Below the pieces are notes generated by a model. The model was given only the letters and a program-made list of their open reading frames with translations, ran no database searches and had not been told where the DNA came from. 64,000 nucleotides of DNA from Vibrio splendidus (GTDB taxonomy: Bacteria > Pseudomonadota > Gammaproteobacteria > Enterobacterales > Vibrionaceae): the NCBI RefSeq assembly GCF_024347615.1, contig NZ_AP025508.1, forward strand, positions 1,364,001-1,428,000, read 5' to 3'. Positions 62,188-64,000 of the stretch are shown here, piece after piece. Each line of letters opens with the position of its first letter. The first letter of the stretch is position 1. A program made the position numbers and the translations under genes.

Positions 62188-64000
62188 GTCGGGTGGACGA
62201 CACTTGTTACCAAGTGCCGTCTCCCTAAGAACCCAGCGTGCAACTTTCACTGCACTAGGCTCAAGCCTCCACGAAGGCATCGTTTGATACCCAGCAACTT
62301 ATAAAGCAGTCGAAGCAGGTTCGTTCCAAGAGTTACGAGCTAGCCTTTTAGATTTTCTCTTTACCAAGTATTCTTGGTAAAGAGGGTCAAAGGGTGTCGC
62401 TGCACTTCGGATTTTCACATGCCTTTCTATTGGCACTTTGGCTATTTGGAAGAGATTGAACTGGCAATCCATATCCATGATCTTCTGCCAACCGTGAAAC
62501 TGCCATTGGCCTTTTCGGTTGATGAAGTATTTTAGGGCAATCCAAGTTTTAGACTTTGTTGGATGACGCCTTTTAGCCCAGTGCCATAACGTATGGAATA
62601 GTTTGTGACCGACATATCCGAATACCTGTTTAGCTACGCAGTGCCGATAATAGTTCGACCATCCCCTGAGTTTAGGATTTATCAGTTTGATAAGATCATT
62701 CACTGGAAGGGTTACGTGCTTTTTGATGAGTTCACGCAGATTGCTTAAGAACATCAACGTATTGGATTTACTCGGCTTGATGAGCAGTTTCCCTTTGTAC
62801 TTCCTATGGTTGAACCCAAGAAAGTCAAAGCCATCGTTGATATGAGTAATGTGCGTTTTCTCTTCGGATAATGTTAAGCCTCTTTCCGCTAAGAAATCAG
62901 CAATCAACGGTTTGATATCGTTCTCGAGTACTTCCTTTGAAGCGCAAGTGACGACGAAATCGTCGGCATATCCAATAAAGTTAGCTCTTGCTCCTTTCTT
63001 AAGCGCGGTAGACTTAATGCGCTGTTCGAGACCCGATAACGTCATCAACATCAAGGTGGGGGATATAATTCCGCCTTGAGGAGTGCCTTCGTCGGTGTCG
63101 TAAAACAGCCCTTTGTCTACAAAGCCTGACTTTAGCCATTGCTCCAACATCCGTTTATCGATGGCGATGTTATCCATAAGCCATTGATGCCCTATTTTGT
63201 CGAAGCAAGCTTTAATATCTCCTTCAAGAACCCATTTAGCCGATTTCTTTAAAGCCAAACACTTGAAGCACTGGTCGACAGCGTCAGCCGTGCTACGATT
63301 TGTTCTAAAGCCATAACTATTCGGGTCGGCAGTTGTTTCTGATATAGGCTCTAGCGATAATAGGTGTAGCGCTTGTTGTGCTCTGTCTATCATGCATGGT
63401 ATGCCCAGAGGTCGAAGCTTGCCATTCTTTTTGGGGATATAGATACGCCTGAGTGGTTTCGCTTGGTAAGCTTTCCGACTCAGTTGATTTACTGCTTTCA
63501 TACGACGCGTGTCTGTATTCCAGACAACGCCGTCTATTCCAGGCGTTTTACTGCCTTTATTTTGAGAAACTCGCTTAACAGCAAGAAGTTTTGCTGAGCG
63601 AGAGTGAGTCAGTATCCACTGCAATGCTTTTGCTTTGCCGTGTTTACCGTCTCTAGTTGCCTTTGCGATACGCATTTGAAGCTTTAAGACGTTCGCCTCT
63701 GCGGCCTTCCAGTTAATGGATTGCCACAGTGCACTGTCAGAAGATGCACTAATCTCATTCGAAATCGTCATTTGCTTTTCTTCCTTAATAAAGTTCTTCA
63801 AACTCTCTCGCAACGAGAGACCAGTTGGAAGTGGGCTCACTTTCGTGATCAGGCACAAACCTGTATCTGCGTCATTACAATGCAGCCTTTGCTTTTTCCA
63901 ACCTCCTCTACCCGCATCACTATCGGCCACAGGGGCTTTCCCGTAGGGAGAGATACAGGCTTACCGTGTTCCGTATGTCACGCAATGTCAGTTTAGATGC
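62188..64000 (-). mobile_element. Group II intron, copy 2 (5' end beyond window)
   Basis: This is an inverted, apparently identical copy of 38059-39871. The 3' end (GTCGGG on the plus strand) is at 62188, and domain V is at 62229-62262. The remaining ~344 bp of the 5' part lie outside the window. Together with copy 1 it forms a >1.8-kb inverted repeat. Confidence 0.93.
62299..63771 (-). CDS. ltrA: Group II intron reverse transcriptase/maturase, copy 2
   Basis: This 490-residue protein is identical to the one encoded at 38288, with YADD, GTPQGG and the X domain intact and no HNH endonuclease domain. Identity at the protein level, and in every stretch of DNA I compared, shows recent spread of this intron within the genome. 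The start at 63771 mirrors that of copy 1. Confidence 0.95.
   Translation of the reverse strand: MTISNEISASSDSALWQSINWKAAEANVLKLQMRIAKATRDGKHGKAKALQWILTHSRSAKLLAVKRVSQNKGSKTPGIDGVVWNTDTRRMKAVNQLSRKAYQAKPLRRIYIPKKNGKLRPLGIPCMIDRAQQALHLLSLEPISETTADPNSYGFRTNRSTADAVDQCFKCLALKKSAKWVLEGDIKACFDKIGHQWLMDNIAIDKRMLEQWLKSGFVDKGLFYDTDEGTPQGGIISPTLMLMTLSGLEQRIKSTALKKGARANFIGYADDFVVTCASKEVLENDIKPLIADFLAERGLTLSEEKTHITHINDGFDFLGFNHRKYKGKLLIKPSKSNTLMFLSNLRELIKKHVTLPVNDLIKLINPKLRGWSNYYRHCVAKQVFGYVGHKLFHTLWHWAKRRHPTKSKTWIALKYFINRKGQWQFHGWQKIMDMDCQFNLFQIAKVPIERHVKIRSAATPFDPLYQEYLVKRKSKRLARNSWNEPASTAL

Overview
The window looks like a chromosomal stretch of a marine Vibrio, most likely of the Splendidus clade. 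The reasons are the PqiB/PqiC pair, an MSHA-type pilin, Vibrio-style small genes (a DUF3465 protein and a TIGR03643-type protein), integron attC-like sites of the Vibrio type, and the overall base composition. The species call is an inference from recognised families, not from a database search.

Positions 1-27,270 read as backbone or old accessory DNA. They hold the end of pqiB plus pqiC, then a divergent pair: an unusual head-to-tail duplicated HTH protein on the minus strand and a three-gene operon on the plus strand. The operon encodes a ~3,490-residue secreted protein built from about 22 DUF11-like repeats, a ~1,170-residue outer-membrane beta-barrel candidate, and a lipoprotein with two OmpA peptidoglycan-binding domains; a strong terminator closes it. 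I read it as a dedicated surface-fibre system. Next come a BLUF blue-light sensor, a secreted metzincin, three GNAT acetyltransferases, a type IV pilin-like protein, an AlkD-like protein, a nucleotidyltransferase and a Nudix hydrolase.

Positions 27,300-54,980 form a genomic island of about 27.7 kb. A 42-bp direct repeat marks each end, matching candidate integrase arm sites lie just inside both ends, and excisionase and tyrosine integrase genes sit at the left end. The cargo includes a NERD protein, two attC-like cassette sites with a ClpP-like and an HExxH protein, and a GIY-YIG protein. It also has a second integrase followed by a palindromic 15-mer, a SRPBCC/MarR operon with a perfect operator-like palindrome, and a stand-alone YopH/SptP-like tyrosine phosphatase. 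A group II intron and an IS with a 17-bp target duplication follow. The rest is a defence-like run: PLD nuclease, SEC-C protein, HNH endonuclease, NYN/OST-HTH protein, membrane-anchored Mrr nuclease, HEPN-like protein, AAA ATPase, and a divergent pair with a long coiled-coil protein.

Positions 55,000-64,000 are further mobile DNA. A two-gene integrase module is followed by a gene-poor kilobase with a perfect hairpin, three small genes each followed by an attC-like site but with no IntI, and a single-gene AAA-ATPase/DUF4435 fusion resembling PARIS (AriA+AriB). A second, apparently identical group II intron lies in the opposite orientation and runs off the right edge. No tRNA, rRNA or CRISPR array was recognised.
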